Shown here in pieces: positions 36,801 to 51,800 of a DNA stretch of 64,000 nucleotides (the first letter of the stretch is position 1; the number at the start of each line of letters is the position of its first letter). The position numbers were made by a program, and so were the translations under genes. Location of the stretch: positions 36,201,634 to 36,265,633 of the forward strand of contig NC_081545.1 in assembly GCF_901000735.1 (NCBI RefSeq), given 5' to 3'. This stretch comes from Corylus avellana. Taxonomy: Eukaryota > Streptophyta > Magnoliopsida > Fagales > Betulaceae. Below the pieces are notes generated by a model, which was given only the letters and a program-made list of their open reading frames with translations, did no database searches and was not told the origin of the DNA.

Positions 36801-39800
36801 AGGAAGGAATTTAATTCAGTTTTTTTCAAACCTGCGTGGAAGCATATCATAACTCCCATAATGTTGTACAAGACACCTCATGTTTAAGGGATGAAGAATG
36901 AAGTGCTGACCATCAGCTGCCTGAAACATACACAAGCAACTATAACAAAGGTCAAATATCATAGAATCAGATGAAAAAAAAAAAAAAACGTAGGATCAGC
37001 ACACATGATTAATGATAAATGAGACCAAACAGGCATTAGTAACTTTTAAAGGGTAGCAAAAGGAGCATAAACCGAAACCCAGCTAAAGGTATCATTGCCA
37101 GTACTATCAATGACAATCTAAGGTTCTCACTAGTATCAGCTAGTCAAAAATCTTCGCTATGGTAACTGGCATTTGTAAAACCAACAATTGCAAGTGAGAA
37201 ACACCTTTCCAGTTAGAGCATTTTAGTCATTCACAGAAGGTTATGATAAACAAAGCACCTCTTGCTTTGTGATAAACTAAGTCCTTACACAAATAGAGAA
37301 AACAATTAGATGCAATTACTTGCCTTTTTACCCCACTTTCCCCACACTTGCACAGTAATATTATAATATTATTAATGATAGAAGATCCTGCAGATGTTCA
37401 AGCCTTAATGCAAGAGAAAACATCCTTAAATATGGTGTGCTTTTTACACAGCTTCAGCAAAACCGTGGCAGCTACTAACTCTGTAAATCATGAAAGCTAG
37501 ATTTATAAAATCTAGCACGTGAATTGTAACAAGTTACTAGTTCCATACCATATGCCCCACAGCATGTACCTAATTCACTATACAACTAATTAGTCTATAT
37601 TTGAAACATTTCTTTTCTTCACTGATAGATAAAATTTGAAAACAAAGGGAGAAAAAAAGGATATGAGAATATCAGTAACCTGGTAGAAATTGTATGAATT
37701 GTTGTCATTTGCATCTCCAGAGTCATTTGAGTGCCTTTGCAGATTCTTTTCATCATATGAAGAAGATAGAAATGTGTCTTGCCCTTCCAACAATTCATTC
37801 TCATCAGCTGTTTGATCCAACCGAGCCCCTTCATTTGACTTATCCGATATAAAATTACCAGACCATTCAATTTGTTCATTTACATCAGTAGATAGAGTTC
37901 CATGTCCAAAACCACACGCCTCATAATCAGTATGAGTAGCATATGTAGTTGATGCATATACATGAGATGCAGCCTGAGAATCAGAAATTTTACATGATCT
38001 ATTGCTCTCACAAGCCCGGTGATCATTCCAATACTTCTTCCTCTGTTCTAATTGCTCCATTGCTGCACACACATATGGAAGCTTCTCTAAGTCATTCACG
38101 AGCCCTGAATCTGCTCTTGCTAACCAACCATCTAGATCGGACATTGCTTTTCTGACTGAGAGATCTACATCTGAAGTAAATGTAAACTTAGAAAAGGGAT
38201 CGCAGATTTCATCGTTGCAACAAGGCACGATATCCATGTCTTGTTTGTTTTTATACGACAATGTGATTGAACCCTTTTGTCGAGTCAAAAGCATTAACTC
38301 AATTTTATCACCAACACAATATTTCTTGACATCCTCAATATAAATGGTGTATAAATCCTTTGGTGATATCATCACAAAACATAACGGACATCTTTTCCAG
38401 CTGTCACCTTTATGATCCTCCTTTCCCATTAACAAGTATTGCAGAATACATGGGAAACAAAATATGTGGCCGCATGAGGTTATTTGTGGGCATAGAGGAT
38501 ACTCCAAACAAATTGGACACTGCACTGGAAATGGGGTTGAATACCTAACACATATTATATCCTCCCAGCTTAACATTTTATCTGGATCCATTGATTCCGG
38601 CGTATAATTTCCTGAATCTAACACCATGAATTTGTAATTTGCCTGGAGAAATAGATCTTTGTTGTATGGCTTCGTCTTCCGCTGCCTTCTTGGTGCAGGA
38701 GCCCTTGGTTGATGTTGAGGACGAGGAATGGGGTCATAATGAAAATTCAGCAAGTGGTTAGCATTAGTCAACTGGGCTTTTCTACCTGCTGAATGCATAG
38801 CGCTTCCATGGGAACTTAAAGACCCCATACTTTGATGGTTTTGAGGAGAAACAACAGTTCCTGACATCTTCCCCATTGACTGGGCTGATCCAACCCCTTG
38901 TCCACCTGAGTGACACTGGGAATTCTTGTCACCATATTGGTGAGGCAAAGTCTCCTTACCACTTGGTGTCTCTAATTCAGTCACCTAGAGAACAGGGGAA
39001 AAAAGGAAAATGCCCAATTTCAGCTTTTCCACAATCACTACAAAAGATTAAAACAGCCCGAACACTGCTTGTGAGTTTACCACTGCTTCCAGTTTCCTGG
39101 TTGTTCCTAAAAGCATACTAGACCAACTGGCTACTGGTCACACCTCACAAAGAGGCCTATTCTACATACGCATTGTACAATAACACACCTTCTTCCTAGA
39201 GACAAAAGTTCAAAATACGAAAATCAAATCAAGTATACCTTTTTGGAAGATCCACAAGAATCTTCTGCAGCTGCAGCCAACGGCCCTGACATATACAGTT
39301 AATTACACATGTTAAAAGCACAAACGTGTAGCACTCACATATCACACCCCATCAAGCAGATGGAAACTACTCACACAGACTCAAACCCCCTTACCCAAAG
39401 AAAAACTGAAGGTACAATGATTAGTAAAAGATAGAACTCTGACATAGGTTCGGTTCTAATCAAAAGCAATTCTACTCTTCCCATTACCGAACTAGGGAAC
39501 TCAAATAAACCGGCGCAAAAGAAGACCACCAATAGATAAACCAGCTTAAAATTTTGGTTTTTTTGAATTTTATGTTCTTTATTTCTTTGGATAACCATTT
39601 AAGTTGTGTAAAAAGAAAACAATCTTATCTGCTGACACTCTTCAGCTCAATTCAGTAATTTAATTCCCCCTTCTTAAATCACAGAGAACAAGCCCGAAAC
39701 ACATAATTTCCCTTTGCTTTGGACAAGTCAAAACACTTTCAGAAATTATAGGGTTTGTTTCAAAACAAGAATCAAAATAGTAATTAAGCAAAAGCTTTGC

Positions 39801-40021
39801 GAATTTTTTTCACCTGAATTATTGTGGGGCATAGAGATAGGAGATTGAGAGTCGGAGATCCGAAGTGCTCTAATTTGGGGGGAAAGAGAGGACGAAGATT
39901 GAGGTTGAGATTGAGATTGAGAGTGTATTGCGGTTCCATGTTGCAAATTAGGGTTTGGAGGGAGTGCAGAGGAGGAAGACGACGTCGTAGAACCTTGGGT
40001 ATTGTTGGGCAAGATGGACAT
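33819..40021 (-). CDS. RING finger protein, RNF10-type E3 ubiquitin ligase candidate
   Basis: Nine exons give about 765 residues: 39814-40021, 39239-39285, 37680-38984, 36832-36920, exon 5 (36210-36312 or its duplicate 35581-35683), 35367-35471, 34750-34867, 34187-34354 and 33819-33973. The borders are GT-AG. The C3HC4 RING is intact: C241, C244, C256, H258, C261, C264, C284 and C287 (CPICLEYPLCPQITSCGHIF, then CPLCF). Around it lie the RNF10-family stretches NHLLNFHYDPIPRPQ and LHPLNMRCLVQHYGSYDMLP. The N-terminus is Ser/Gln-rich. Using both copies of exon 5 would shift the frame (103 nt), so only one is real. E3 activity and any link to cell-surface or ribosome targets are inferred from the family. 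Confidence 0.9.
35500..36075. repeat. Duplicated RNF10 exon 5 segment, left copy
   Basis: From about 35500 to the N gap this repeats, at an offset of 626-629 bp, the sequence found to the right of the gap up to about 36704. Only a few substitutions and one AAT-repeat length difference separate the copies. It includes a complete exon 5 (35581-35683). Confidence 0.9.
36076..36095. other. 20-N assembly gap in the RNF10 gene
   Basis: The gap runs from a poly-T tract straight into a poly-A tract and is flanked on both sides by copies of the same exon 5 segment. The most likely reading is overlapping contig ends that were not merged. Confidence 0.95.
36096..36704. repeat. Duplicated RNF10 exon 5 segment, right copy
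   Basis: This matches the left copy, including exon 5 at 36210-36312, and runs on into a poly-T/poly-G junction near 36687-36716 and then unique intron sequence leading to exon 4. This copy joins the upstream exons without a gap. Confidence 0.9.
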
Positions 40022-41832
40022 GAAAATCTGCGAAGGTACTGTGAGATGGTCGGTGCGCGCGGTGGTTCAGCAATTACGCTTTCTCACTTCATTCTTCCCA
40101 CGCGTTTTTTATATGCTGAAACGATCCTTTCTTCTTTGGGCCTGCCAGGGCCCCTAGCTCCAGTCTCCTTTATTTGTCAATTACACACACACATATATAA
40201 AAGATGCTTTTTTTTTTTTTTTTTTTAATGAATAACATTACTCCTTAATTCTCTTTAATGAGTCCCCAAGAAGTAGCTCAATCGACTGTAAACTATACTT
40301 AATAAAGCGGAGATCATTAGTTCGAATCCTCTCTCCTCCTTCCCTTGTGTAGATATGTCAAAAAAAAATCTCTTTAATAGAATGCAATGTCAATTCGGGT
40401 CGATAGGTAACTTTGTATACAGGGTTAGAACTAAAATTTCCACAACTAAAAAAGGGGAGGGCCCTTTTAGGGGGCAAAATATTAATTTTGAAAGGTTTAT
40501 ATCATAGAAAAAAATAGAAGCAATTTTAAAATTTTGGGCTACTATCCAAGGCCGTGAGTAATTCTATCCTTGTTTGTGCCATACCAAAAAAAATTATATA
40601 CGACTATATAAATTAACATAAATATGATCTATTAATTATTTAATTAATATTTTCTAACACATCAATGACAAAAATCAAACTCATTGATTTTTACACACCA
40701 ATATGATATTAGTTGAATCCGACGAACATAATAGTGTCATATGCAAATGCGTACCTGTCATATCCTATATTTAAGTAATGTGTTTTTGTCTACCTGTATT
40801 ATAATTTATATTCATGCAAGAATAAGAAACAAGCTAAACTCAATCGATAATAAAAAAAAAAAAAGATTAAATGAAAAATGCCTGGTTCTCCGATATAACA
40901 TGAAAACATTCTTCTTTATGAAACATTTAAGAGTAATATTATATATCATATTTTTATCTTATAATTTTTCTAAATTCTCAGGTGATATTAATTGTTGAAT
41001 TTTTTTGGTTTAACAAATATTGATCTAAAATTTGGTTGAAACTACCCCATCATCTTTATTAAATAATTGTGAAATATAAATATAGTTTATAACATTACTC
41101 GACATTTAATAAATATGATTCATGCATATGTGTGAATCAAATCATCATTTTGAATGTTGAACTCATCCTCCACAAACATGATTATTTTAAAAGAAGATTT
41201 GGACTCATTTTATTTTCGAAGGTAGATGTGAAGTTTTCACTTTGTTTTCGACAAAAGAGCATGCGATCAATGGTAAAATGGTGAGGATTGATTATTAAGA
41301 CAATGACCATTATCAATTCATCTGATGTTTAGAATATTACAGCTTTTATTACAATTCTTTATAAACTCATGGGTCAAATAGAATGAGTGCAAAAAAATAT
41401 AACAAATATATTTAATTATTAAGTGATTGACGTGACAACCCATGAGTGCCTTGTAGACTGACACATTAATTTGTAAAGACTTATGTATTTTCCCCTTATA
41501 TTAACTAAAGATTGCTAATTTAACTTGACAACCTTGTTTCACGAACAACATGATTCCATCAGACATTCTGATAATATACAGAATGTAACTTCATTGCATT
41601 ACACTTTCTAGTCTCTTGCAAACTAACTACAACATACACGTACGGCATAGAGCTTGAGCTAATTGTCTTGTTATTGACACCCGTGGGCAAGCGTTTAATG
41701 CAAAAGAAGTTAATCTTGGGGACCATAATCCTTTAATACAACAGAAGTGGAGCTTGAGAGGATTTGGAGGGACACAAAGCAAATGTCTTCTGAACAAGCA
41801 AGGACTGGATTTCATGGTGCATTTTCGTATTG
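40022..41832. other. Spacer between RNF10 and the mannosidase gene
   Basis: This is the RNF10 promoter and leader, a SINE (listed separately), then about 1.4 kb of AT-rich DNA and the mannosidase 3' untranslated region. No gene is recognisable. Confidence 0.65.
40250..40378 (+). mobile_element. tRNA-derived SINE with target-site duplications
   Basis: TCTCTTTAAT occurs at 40250-40259 and 40369-40378. Between them lies a body of about 109 bp with an A-box-like TAGCTCAATC (40274-40283) and a B-box-like AGTTCGAATCC (40319-40329) at tRNA-like spacing. It ends in about nine A. This is a short plant SINE in plus orientation, about 230 bp upstream of the RNF10 start. It is not a functional tRNA, because the cloverleaf pairing is lost. 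Confidence 0.8.
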
Positions 41833-44800
41833 TTAGGCAGAAGCCACACCATCGTGGAACACTGGAATGAAGTCAATAACAAAGGTGCGGATTTCCATAG
41901 GGGCAAGTTCTACAACAAGTTTTGCAGGATCAATAGGTCCACCCCTCACAACCTTGACTTCTTCTCCAGAAAAGCCTTCTACTTTCCAAACAAGCCTCCT
42001 CTTCTCCATTTCTGTTCTTTCTTGGTTGGCAGATAAGCTTGTCTCGGTCACTTTACTGATCTGAAACAAACATAGAAGTAGAACAGTTTGAGAGAAAACT
42101 AAATAGGCATTAACAATGATGGCTGGTTAGCGTTATGAGCCCGCTGCGTCTACCTTCTTCCTGGGGAACAGTTTTTTCAGCTCGACGCTTGTCGTTACAG
42201 AAAGGTCCGTGTCCTCTCCAAGCTTGAATAGTTTGACAAGCCATTCAAATAGACAAAATTAACATTTGAAGGAGCACTTGAGTAATGCATACACAAATGA
42301 AGCAGTCAAGAGCAGACATGAGAGAAAGTAAAACCTCGTATAAATGCGCTAACCGAAGGAGAACTTTTCCATCATCAAGCTCCTACGTAATTCAGGGAAA
42401 AAAGAGAAATCAGTGCTAGAATACAGAAAAGGAAATCCCAAGCAGGACATATTTGGTGCCGCTGTAAAGGATTTTGACATAGATGTCTGATGAGGAAATA
42501 CCAATCTCATATTTATGTTTCTTGTATATTTTTACTAAAATAAAACTATATTTAAACAATAAACAATAATGAAACTCTAAGAATCCCCGAGCACCTCAAG
42601 AGTTATTAGAGCAATATTGTCAGGTAAACTGTACGAGGAATCAATCCCTGAAAAACTGGCTACATGGGAATTCATCCAGTTATCACCATCCTGCAAAGAA
42701 GGGAATTTACTTTTTTATTAACTAACTCACAAGACTAAAATAAATCAACTTTATCTTTTCTTTTTCGTTTTCAATTTCACCTGTTCAGCAAAGGCTAGCA
42801 GGAGTGGAGAATATATCTCCTGGCCAAAAGTGCGACGCCACTTAGCACCCTCTCCCAGGGGGTCAAATCGGAAATAATATTTTCCTTGGATCTGGAAACG
42901 TCATCCATTAGTGAAAATTGAATGCTAATAGTTCCAGCAAATACTTCATATTGACAAAACTTAAGAGTTGCTCAATGCAAAAAATTATTGCAATCATGAG
43001 CTGCTATCAAAAGGCAACATGAAAGAAAAATTCCTGGAAATACTATACAGATAACGGAAGTAACTAACTCGTATACTGAAGGCTATAGTTAATGGAAAAT
43101 AATAAGATTGACCGCATAATTGCATATGAAATCCTTGATACAGATGTCACTGTTTGGCTTCTAATAAAATGGATTAGCCAGGAATTTTCGGAGAATACTT
43201 GCTGAGGAAGAAGTAAAATTCCCCCACTAAAACACACCGGTGACATCAAAACAAAATTGCCAGCTAATTGCTGCAAAAAATTCCAATGGGGTAACATTTG
43301 CTTACTGTTAATCCCGTGCATTTATCAAGAACACAGATTGTTTCATTTAATGCCTCTGCAACACCTCTTGAATCATCAAGTAGCAGTCTCCTGTAAAGTA
43401 AGACAAATGAGAGGAATCCCAATAATGATTCTGATAATGTATGGTGACTGAAAAGATTTATCATAAATTTATGCATTACCATCTAAGTGACACTACTAAG
43501 GTGCACAACTATTATGCATTGCCTTAAATGTTAGTTGCTACATCATCCCTTTAAATACAGAACTCCCTTCCGAAATAGAACATATTCTAAGCAAAGAAGA
43601 GGACAAGGAAAGGCACATACAGAAGAGGTGTCCACACCATTGAAATCTCACTCTTTTAATATGTATGATCGGATTAAAAGCATACCTGTGGAGCATCAGC
43701 TCTATTTGTCCATCCACTATGCTGGATCCCCCTACAGACCGGTCCACCAAAACTGAAAATTCCGTCCTATTATCTTGCATGTAAATCCCAAGATTAATCT
43801 GAAAGGACAATATAAATGATGTGTCAAGCAAAAAGGTGAGAGTACAATTACCGATTGAACTTTCCAGTGACTACTAGATACTAACAGGGCTTAAACTTTT
43901 GTAGATATGTATGGATGAGTTAAATACAACATTTTATACCAAAACATCAAATACAAGCACTCTCATTTTATCCTGCCCACGAAAGAGACACCATCAATAT
44001 ATGTGAGCTATAGGCAGAACACACTATATTAGATTTTGAAGTACTACTATTGGACTTGTAATTGTGACAAGAAAAAAAAAAGTTGAAGCCTGTCCTCATA
44101 ATAACAATAATACTCGACCACCCCCCCCACAAAAAAGTAAAGTATCAGAGGATACTAAGTAATACCTGAATGATAATAAATAATAAATAGTAAAATAAAC
44201 TAAGCTCAGTAGTAAAACCAATATTTAACAAGCACAACTCACATATTCACCAAGAAAACGGCCAATCCAAGCAGAGTAAGAGCCTGTTTGGAATTGTGTT
44301 TGAGAAATAGAGCTTTTAAGGCAAAAGACACTTTTTGGCAAAAGCTTTTGCCAAAAATGTTTTTTTGCCATTTTTAGAGTAAAAAAGTCCAAAAAGTACT
44401 TTTGAAATTTTTTACCAAACATGCCAATTGTTGTTTGGCATGGCTTTTTACGTATTAAAAGTACTTTTTAAGCTTTCTAATGCAATCCCAAGCAGGCCCT
44501 AAGCCATAGTGAAATTGGGAACGTAAAATTAATCTCTAGAGAGAATAAGGACATATGATTACACCACTATTATAGAAAGATCAATTTTATTAAATAAACC
44601 AAAAAATTGGGTAATAGATTTATTTTGAAAGAAGCAAAAAACTTACTGGATAATAATTTCCAGCAATAGGTTGGTTCACTTCCAAGTCCCAGTCTGTTCT
44701 ATAATTGCGAATCTGCAAATAAGATGAATCATTTAAATCATTTAGTGAGGACAATGGAAAATGAACGTAAAGTCATAACTCCAAGAAGTGCCTACATGTG

Positions 44801-47800
44801 TTAGAGGATAATTTGAAAAAAAAAAAACCTTGTATAAAGGCAACTGCTTCTTTTAACTTATCCTCCATTTCCAGTATATAGTAACATGAAGAAGAAGAAA
44901 AAGAAAATCATTGTATAAAGGCAACTGCTTCTTTTAACTTATCTTCCAGCCAAAACAACAAAATTTCCAGTATATAAAAACATGAAGAAGAGAAGAAAAA
45001 CCTGAGTAAGTTCAAGCTGGCAACCACTCATAGCATCATGATGTACTAAAACTAACATGTTTGATATTGTCTATAATGGCAAGTAGAAAACATACTCTTT
45101 TGATAAAATCGCGTCCATTAGAATCTGTGTAGAATGTTTTGTTGGTATCCATCGTAGTTGTAATTTGAGTAGCAACTTCTTTTCCAATTCCATCATCAAC
45201 GGGTATAGGTCCGACCTGATTTCAGATATTTTCATAAGACCCACCATGTATTGTTCAGAAAATGAGATGCAGAGATGAACATTATTTCCAACAACTCAAC
45301 AAATGAAACCCATGTCTCACTCTTCCCCCCGCCCCCCCCCAAGAAAAAAAGCCCGATAAGGGGAGAAAAGGTTGAAAAAAAAAAGATGAAAGACAAGCTA
45401 CAATCTCTATGAGTTATATAGTAAAGCTTACAATAAACTCGACTTCACCATGCTCTTTCTCCTTGTGAAGTCTGGTAATCTGGAAAAACATTTTATGTAA
45501 CGTCACTAGCAACAGAGAAATGTCAAGTAGTAAATATAAAAGATTTTGTCAGACAAAGAGATAATGATTCCACTTAAAAATCCTCCCAATTGCCCAGACT
45601 CAATAAAAATTTTCTGGCATAGCTCCTTCACAATTATCTCATAAGGACAGTCAGAGCTGCAACATAGAGGTGTTTATGGCAATGGTAACAAACTCTGCTC
45701 TACATTTTCATGCTATTGTCACATTTCACGAATTCAAAGCAAAGCTATGTAATAATGCATCTACTAAAAGCATCTCTCCATGAAGGTATGAGTCCTATGA
45801 TGGCATGCTCAACCAAAAGAGACTACTCCAGCAGAGTTCCCTGAAGTCACAAAAGCACTCATAGTTAGTTGCACTTGAACAATTAGTTCTTTCCAATCTC
45901 TGAAACTCCACACAAGAACAAGAACAAGAACACAATGCAGCCATTGAGTAAGCATCTTGAGTTTATTTTCTTCAGTCCAGGTCAGTCTTTTATTTGGGTT
46001 TTTTTTTTGGTCTTTAGTTTACTGCTCAAATTAGGAGTTCTAGTTCTAGTTCTAGTAAATTAAAAAAAAGTAAAAGAGTCTAAAAAATAAGCTTCAATGG
46101 ACTAAAAACTCGGATACTTCATAAATGGTTACTAAATGATTTGAGTTTTGAAGCAGGAGTGAATAGAGTGCTCTTTGCTTTTCTTTCTCTTCTTTAGTGC
46201 ACTGTTTCTGTTCACATTACTGTATCACACAGCTCCTGAACAGGAACAAAATTCCCCATTTCTTCTCTCTTTGCAAGCCCCAATCAGTCCCTTTCCCTTG
46301 CGCTATCAAAACCCCACAATCCTATATTTTCCCCTATTCAATAGCCATCAAACAGCCCTTCAGTGCAGCCCTAAAGAACCATCTTAACTGCTGTACAGAA
46401 TCTCCTGCACCCTAATTCTCAATTCCTGCAACTCTAGGTCACCCAGATATGATCTTTTCAACACCTAATTCAATCTTCAAACCCTAAAACATTTTCATCA
46501 ACATAACAAATCCAAAGATCATCACTTTTCCTACCCCAAAGCCCACCATAAGCACACTTAGACAGATTTCTCAAATCTGTCCTACATCAAACGACTATGC
46601 GCTGTTAATTCATAACATACTTTCATTGTCTTCAGCATGCAATGATGATGCTCACAGAGCTGAAACAGAAGAAAAGGGTTTATGAAGAAAAACATTACAC
46701 ATAGACAGCAACCATGACAAGCAAGGCACCTGATATATCCATGGATTGATTTGTTGATGTACTTCTTCTATTACAGGTCCACGCATAACAGTCAAAGCAA
46801 CCTGAAACTTTTAAGAACAGCTTTATATTGGAATTTCCATGATTTTTATTTGAACGAAGAACGTACTTCAGAAGGCATCACACACCTGTCCTTCAGGCTT
46901 TATGGGGAATGTGCCATTCGGACGGAAGACATATGCCCCAGAATTCTGAAAAATAATTGCAAACAGATACTTTAATAACTATTTCAATTCTTATGTCTGT
47001 GATTTCAAAACATAAAGAAAAGAGAAAATAAGAAAGATTTGCAACACAATATGAACTTTATGTCTACCTGAGGATCTTTATCACTTCCGTTATACCCAGA
47101 GTAATAACTATACGATTGTTTGACTGGTTCCTCAACCTTCAAAAGTTATGATTAAGCGCATTAGCTACAAAATCAATTACTTTCCTGCTTCCAATCTGCT
47201 TATTTTTCTTTTTTCCTTTCCTTTTCTTTCTTTTTCTTCTTTTTTTTTTTGGGGGGGGGGGAGAGCGGAGAGAATTGTGAAAAAAAAAAAAAATTGTTAA
47301 AAAGGCTGCAACAACCAAAACATTAATTACAATAGCATCAATCTCATGTTTAGTCATAGTCAAGAAAACATAAATTCAAAGAAATTCATGGAGAAGGAAA
47401 ATGTAAGCATAAAATTCAATAATAAGTGATCATGAAGCGCCAGGTCCATTACATACCAAGCTTCTGCTATTAACATAATTAATCATTTTTCCTTGATCAG
47501 TGGAAAACGTCAGCTTTAAATTTCCTTGACCAACTTCAACAGTAGATTCTTCCCTTCTCTGAAACGTGTATACAGATGATCTGGTTGAACTAGCACCTAC
47601 AACCAAGAGGGAAAACAATTCAAAAACCTATGTAGCTAACATGAAGAATAAATCTTATGTTTCTCCGGTTCACAAAATTAATGTAAAAAATGTGTATTGC
47701 AAAAATAACAGCAGACCTGGCCTTTTGATGCTCGAAATAGTGTATGTGCTGAAACCAAGTGGTGGTACTGATACCTTAAATGCAAGCAAATACTTAGGTG

Positions 47801-48800
47801 TCTGAGTTGGACTTCGACCTAAGTATGCCCTAACATAATGGTTCCTTAATCCCACATAGGCATTAGCTAAAGGAAGAAGCTGCGATTCAATTTCTCTTCC
47901 CTCAGAATCATGAACAGTAACATCTTCATTGATAACCTAGGGCAAATTAGATCTTGTAAGTAGAATAATAATATTCTTCCAATATATTTTCAGTTCTACA
48001 TCTTTCATTTTTAGGATATCAATGAAGTCATCAGTTACTAACCTTGCATTCACCTGTCCAAATTGAAAGTGTTTCATACACATAAAATAGCGGATTCACA
48101 GCGATTATATCTTTAGGCCTAAAAATGTCTTTTTAGTTGTATTATTGAGCCACCTAAACTACAAAGTCTCTTTTTGCTGTAAGTTTATCATGCTTTACAT
48201 CATTCAACAACTCTTTGTGCAAATATTTCTGGTTCATGAAATTGAGTATGTTTATCTAGATTGGCATGATGGAGAAGGTAAGTACACGGTTTCTCAACTA
48301 CATTGAAGATCCAATACATGTAGGCAGTGTAACTTCTCTAGTACATACTGCATGACTAGTCAACACCTTTAGATTATTAAAAAAAATAAGTGCTAAATCA
48401 CCACTTGCCCAAAAGCTTAAGTTGATAAGAAATGATTGATTTCATCATTTAATTAATATTCTAACACTAAGATATGTTACGAGGTTTTCCAATTAGTGCA
48501 ACATGGTTCTAAATTTCAAGACATGAGGCACTCTTATAAGAGTAGAAGTACTCACTGGAATTTGAATTACATTGTCCCTCTTCCATCCAAGAGAATTGTA
48601 GGCCACAATTACCTGCAGTGATGAGAAGACACCATAAAATGGTGTATATCAAAATAGCATATAAAAGGTCATAGCTATTGCAAGAAGAAGGAATATTTTC
48701 CATACCAAACTTTTTCCTTGAGGCAGATCAACTTCTGATGCAGGACAGTAACTTATATTCAGAAGTGGGCACTAAGAAGAGAAAAGAACAAAATAAGGAG

Positions 48801-48847
<47 letters not shown>

Positions 48848-51800
48848 AAGAGAAGAAAAAGAAAACAATAATAATTCACGTCCAAACATTTTTTGCTTGA
48901 TTTTCATTTTTTTTTAAAAAAAACCTTACACTTGCTATGTACGTCAATAATCACCAACATCCATCTTATAACCATTTATGCCACAAAGAAGCTGACATTA
49001 TGTAACATATACAAAAAGACAAAGGGAAATTTACAAATATAAGATCCAATGTGTAACCTACAGTTGAAGTTTAAGAAGAAAAGAATGAAGATTATGGTGA
49101 AAAGGATAAATAGAAAGACTAGTTCTCTAACCCACAGTTTCATTAGATATAATTGTGAAACTACAGAGATACCCCTAAAGCTCCACAGCATTACTCAGGC
49201 TGTAAGAATGCCAAGAAGACTAAGGGATCAATTCCAATGATGATAATAGCACAGAAAGATGAAAGATCCCTTAAAGCATTACCATATTTTAGACATGATG
49301 CATTCAAATTATAGAGGTTTAAGTCATAAAGTATCATTCTAACAAGAGAAAAACTTATAATGTGCTCAAGAGGTCAAAAGTGCGATCTACTGAACAGAGT
49401 TTAAAAAGGTAAATCAAGGTTCTGCAGATGGCTATACGAATTCCATGATAAAATGAGCTACTCAAGCAATGAAATTAGAAAGAGCTCATGAGCTTAAGGC
49501 TCATGATATTTTACCTGTTGAAACTTAATTGTTGGGTTCCCGCATCCAGTATCTGATGCGGACTGAGCCAAGCAAGAAAGTGAAGATGCAACTAATTCCT
49601 CAGCCTGCACATTTATAATGAACAACTGGATGACACTTGGACCAAAATCGAGAGAAAAAAACTTTGAGAAAAATCATACAGTTTAAGTGTCAAGCCAAAT
49701 TCGCACCTCCGTGTACCCCATAGACAAGCGTTTTGCATAATCATTAGCCACATGCTGCTTTTCTGTACCAGTAACTCCATCATGATGTTGAACAATTGCT
49801 AAAGCATCTGCCAGTGAGTCTGTGTTGGGCCCAGATTTACTCCTCCCTTTGAAAAATTCTAGCTGCCTTGCAGCCTAGAGATAAATAAATGTCAAAATCT
49901 AAAACTGTCACACTTAGACTGTGACAATCACATCCATGATATAAACTAAAACAATCACATAAATGATACCAAATAATAGCCACTCATTATTCTGACATAG
50001 CGCTTGAGGGCTGGTCTACTAGTAAAGTATCCTGTCCAGTACGCATTTGCACGATCTGCATATCTGGTACAGTGCATGCCTCAAACTTTAAGAAAATGTT
50101 GAGTGGGAAACTACAAGCAAACAGGTTACATGACATCCAAACATTGAACTCACGGGAAAAAGTCATCACTCTTGATTGGCCAGGACTCATCTGTAGCATA
50201 TTTTGCATCAGTATACATGGATGGGGTAGAGTACAGAGCATTGACACGTCCATCCTGGAAGCACCCGATCAACCCAATTAGAAACAATAGATTTTGGATA
50301 CATAAGATGAAAGATGTGAATAATGAGGCATTATTTACTGACATACATGGAAAATTAAATATAGTAAAAAAGAGGAAGATAATTGTATGAACTACAACTT
50401 ATCTAGGCATATGTTCAGGAGATGTAACTATCAGCTCACTTAGTAGGACTATTAACAAGTTCGATAAATGTCATACACAATTGGCCAAACATAAATAATT
50501 ATGGTTAAAAGAAATGGGACATGTGAAATGCAAATTCTGATACAGCTTTGAAAATTATATCCTGCACAGCATTACTACTAAGTTGTAAGGCTAACATAAT
50601 ACCGACCAACATTGTGTATTTGCATGACAAATTCCCAAATGCGATAATTCTAAATTTTTAACGTTAATATAAGCAGAATAAAGTGTTTCCACAAATAGTA
50701 TGCCTCCTACCATTTATGCTTCAGGTTCAACCTGAAAGATGTTTGAATTCTGCAACCAAAAAATTAAACTAATGCTTCATCAACACATTCATGCCCTTTA
50801 GAAGATTCTTAACATTATTTCAACAATAATTACCAGCAGCCTATATCAGTAATACATTATACGTCAGTTGGAGTGAGTCGTCTAATAATCTAATTTGTCC
50901 TTCTTGAAAAACCATGAGAGAAGCATAATGATCATAGAGATTCTCACTTAACGAATGATCAGTCAAATAATCATCAACTTAAGGACTTTGTAGAGAAAAG
51001 AAAGGTACAAGATTATGATAGTGATGATGAAAAGCCATAAGAGACCATCTTTGCAGTTTTAACGATCAGTCACCTGGTTGACATAATGTATGAGTTTGTC
51101 CATCTGGCTGAACCATGAATGTGCATATTGATACTTAAAATCTGTTCCCATAGTCCACATGATATGGTTTGTTCGGGTTATATTAGCCTGAGAAAGAAAC
51201 AATTGCTATTAGCAACAAATAGAGGTCCCTTGTGAATGGGAAGGGAGAATTACTTTGAGTGCTTGCTGGACATGTTAATCAACTATAGATCTTATTCAAG
51301 TCAAAAGAATGCAACTCTTCGTATTTTTTAAGAACTTACCATATTGCTTTTGCCAAAGTCTATTGTCATATTGATGCATAAGAAATATTTCCTGAAATAG
51401 CTGTAACTCCTACAGATAATTCTGAACTATTGTAGATTTTGCTCTTCCAGAAAATCTAAAGGAGCACTAAAACATGACAAGGCGACCCCAATTATGATGC
51501 AACAGTTGCACAGAGGTTGAAGGTGGTAAAAGTTCCAAAAGGAAACTTTGTTTCAATGTTCATGTTGTATATGGATATTCATATAGCATGATTACCGATA
51601 ATATTATGTTTGAGCTAGCCTCAAGCAGAAACTTAAGTGGATGATTTGTCCTACCAGCTATATAAGTTTAGCAAGAAAGTAAAAATTCAAATAATAACAG
51701 GAGTTCCCACTGCGGAAGAAAAGAAATATGCATATATAAAAACTGAGGAAGTGAGGATCATTTGAAAGCAAATGTCGCCTAATCAATTCTGCCCAAAAAC

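Noticed and set aside
40274..40329. A tRNA gene
   Set aside because: A and B box-like motifs are present, but the cloverleaf stems do not form, and the target duplications and A tail show a SINE.
46175..46415. Small gene inside mannosidase intron 19
   Set aside because: There are two overlapping frames of C-rich sequence without a domain or clear promoter, so evidence is not sufficient.
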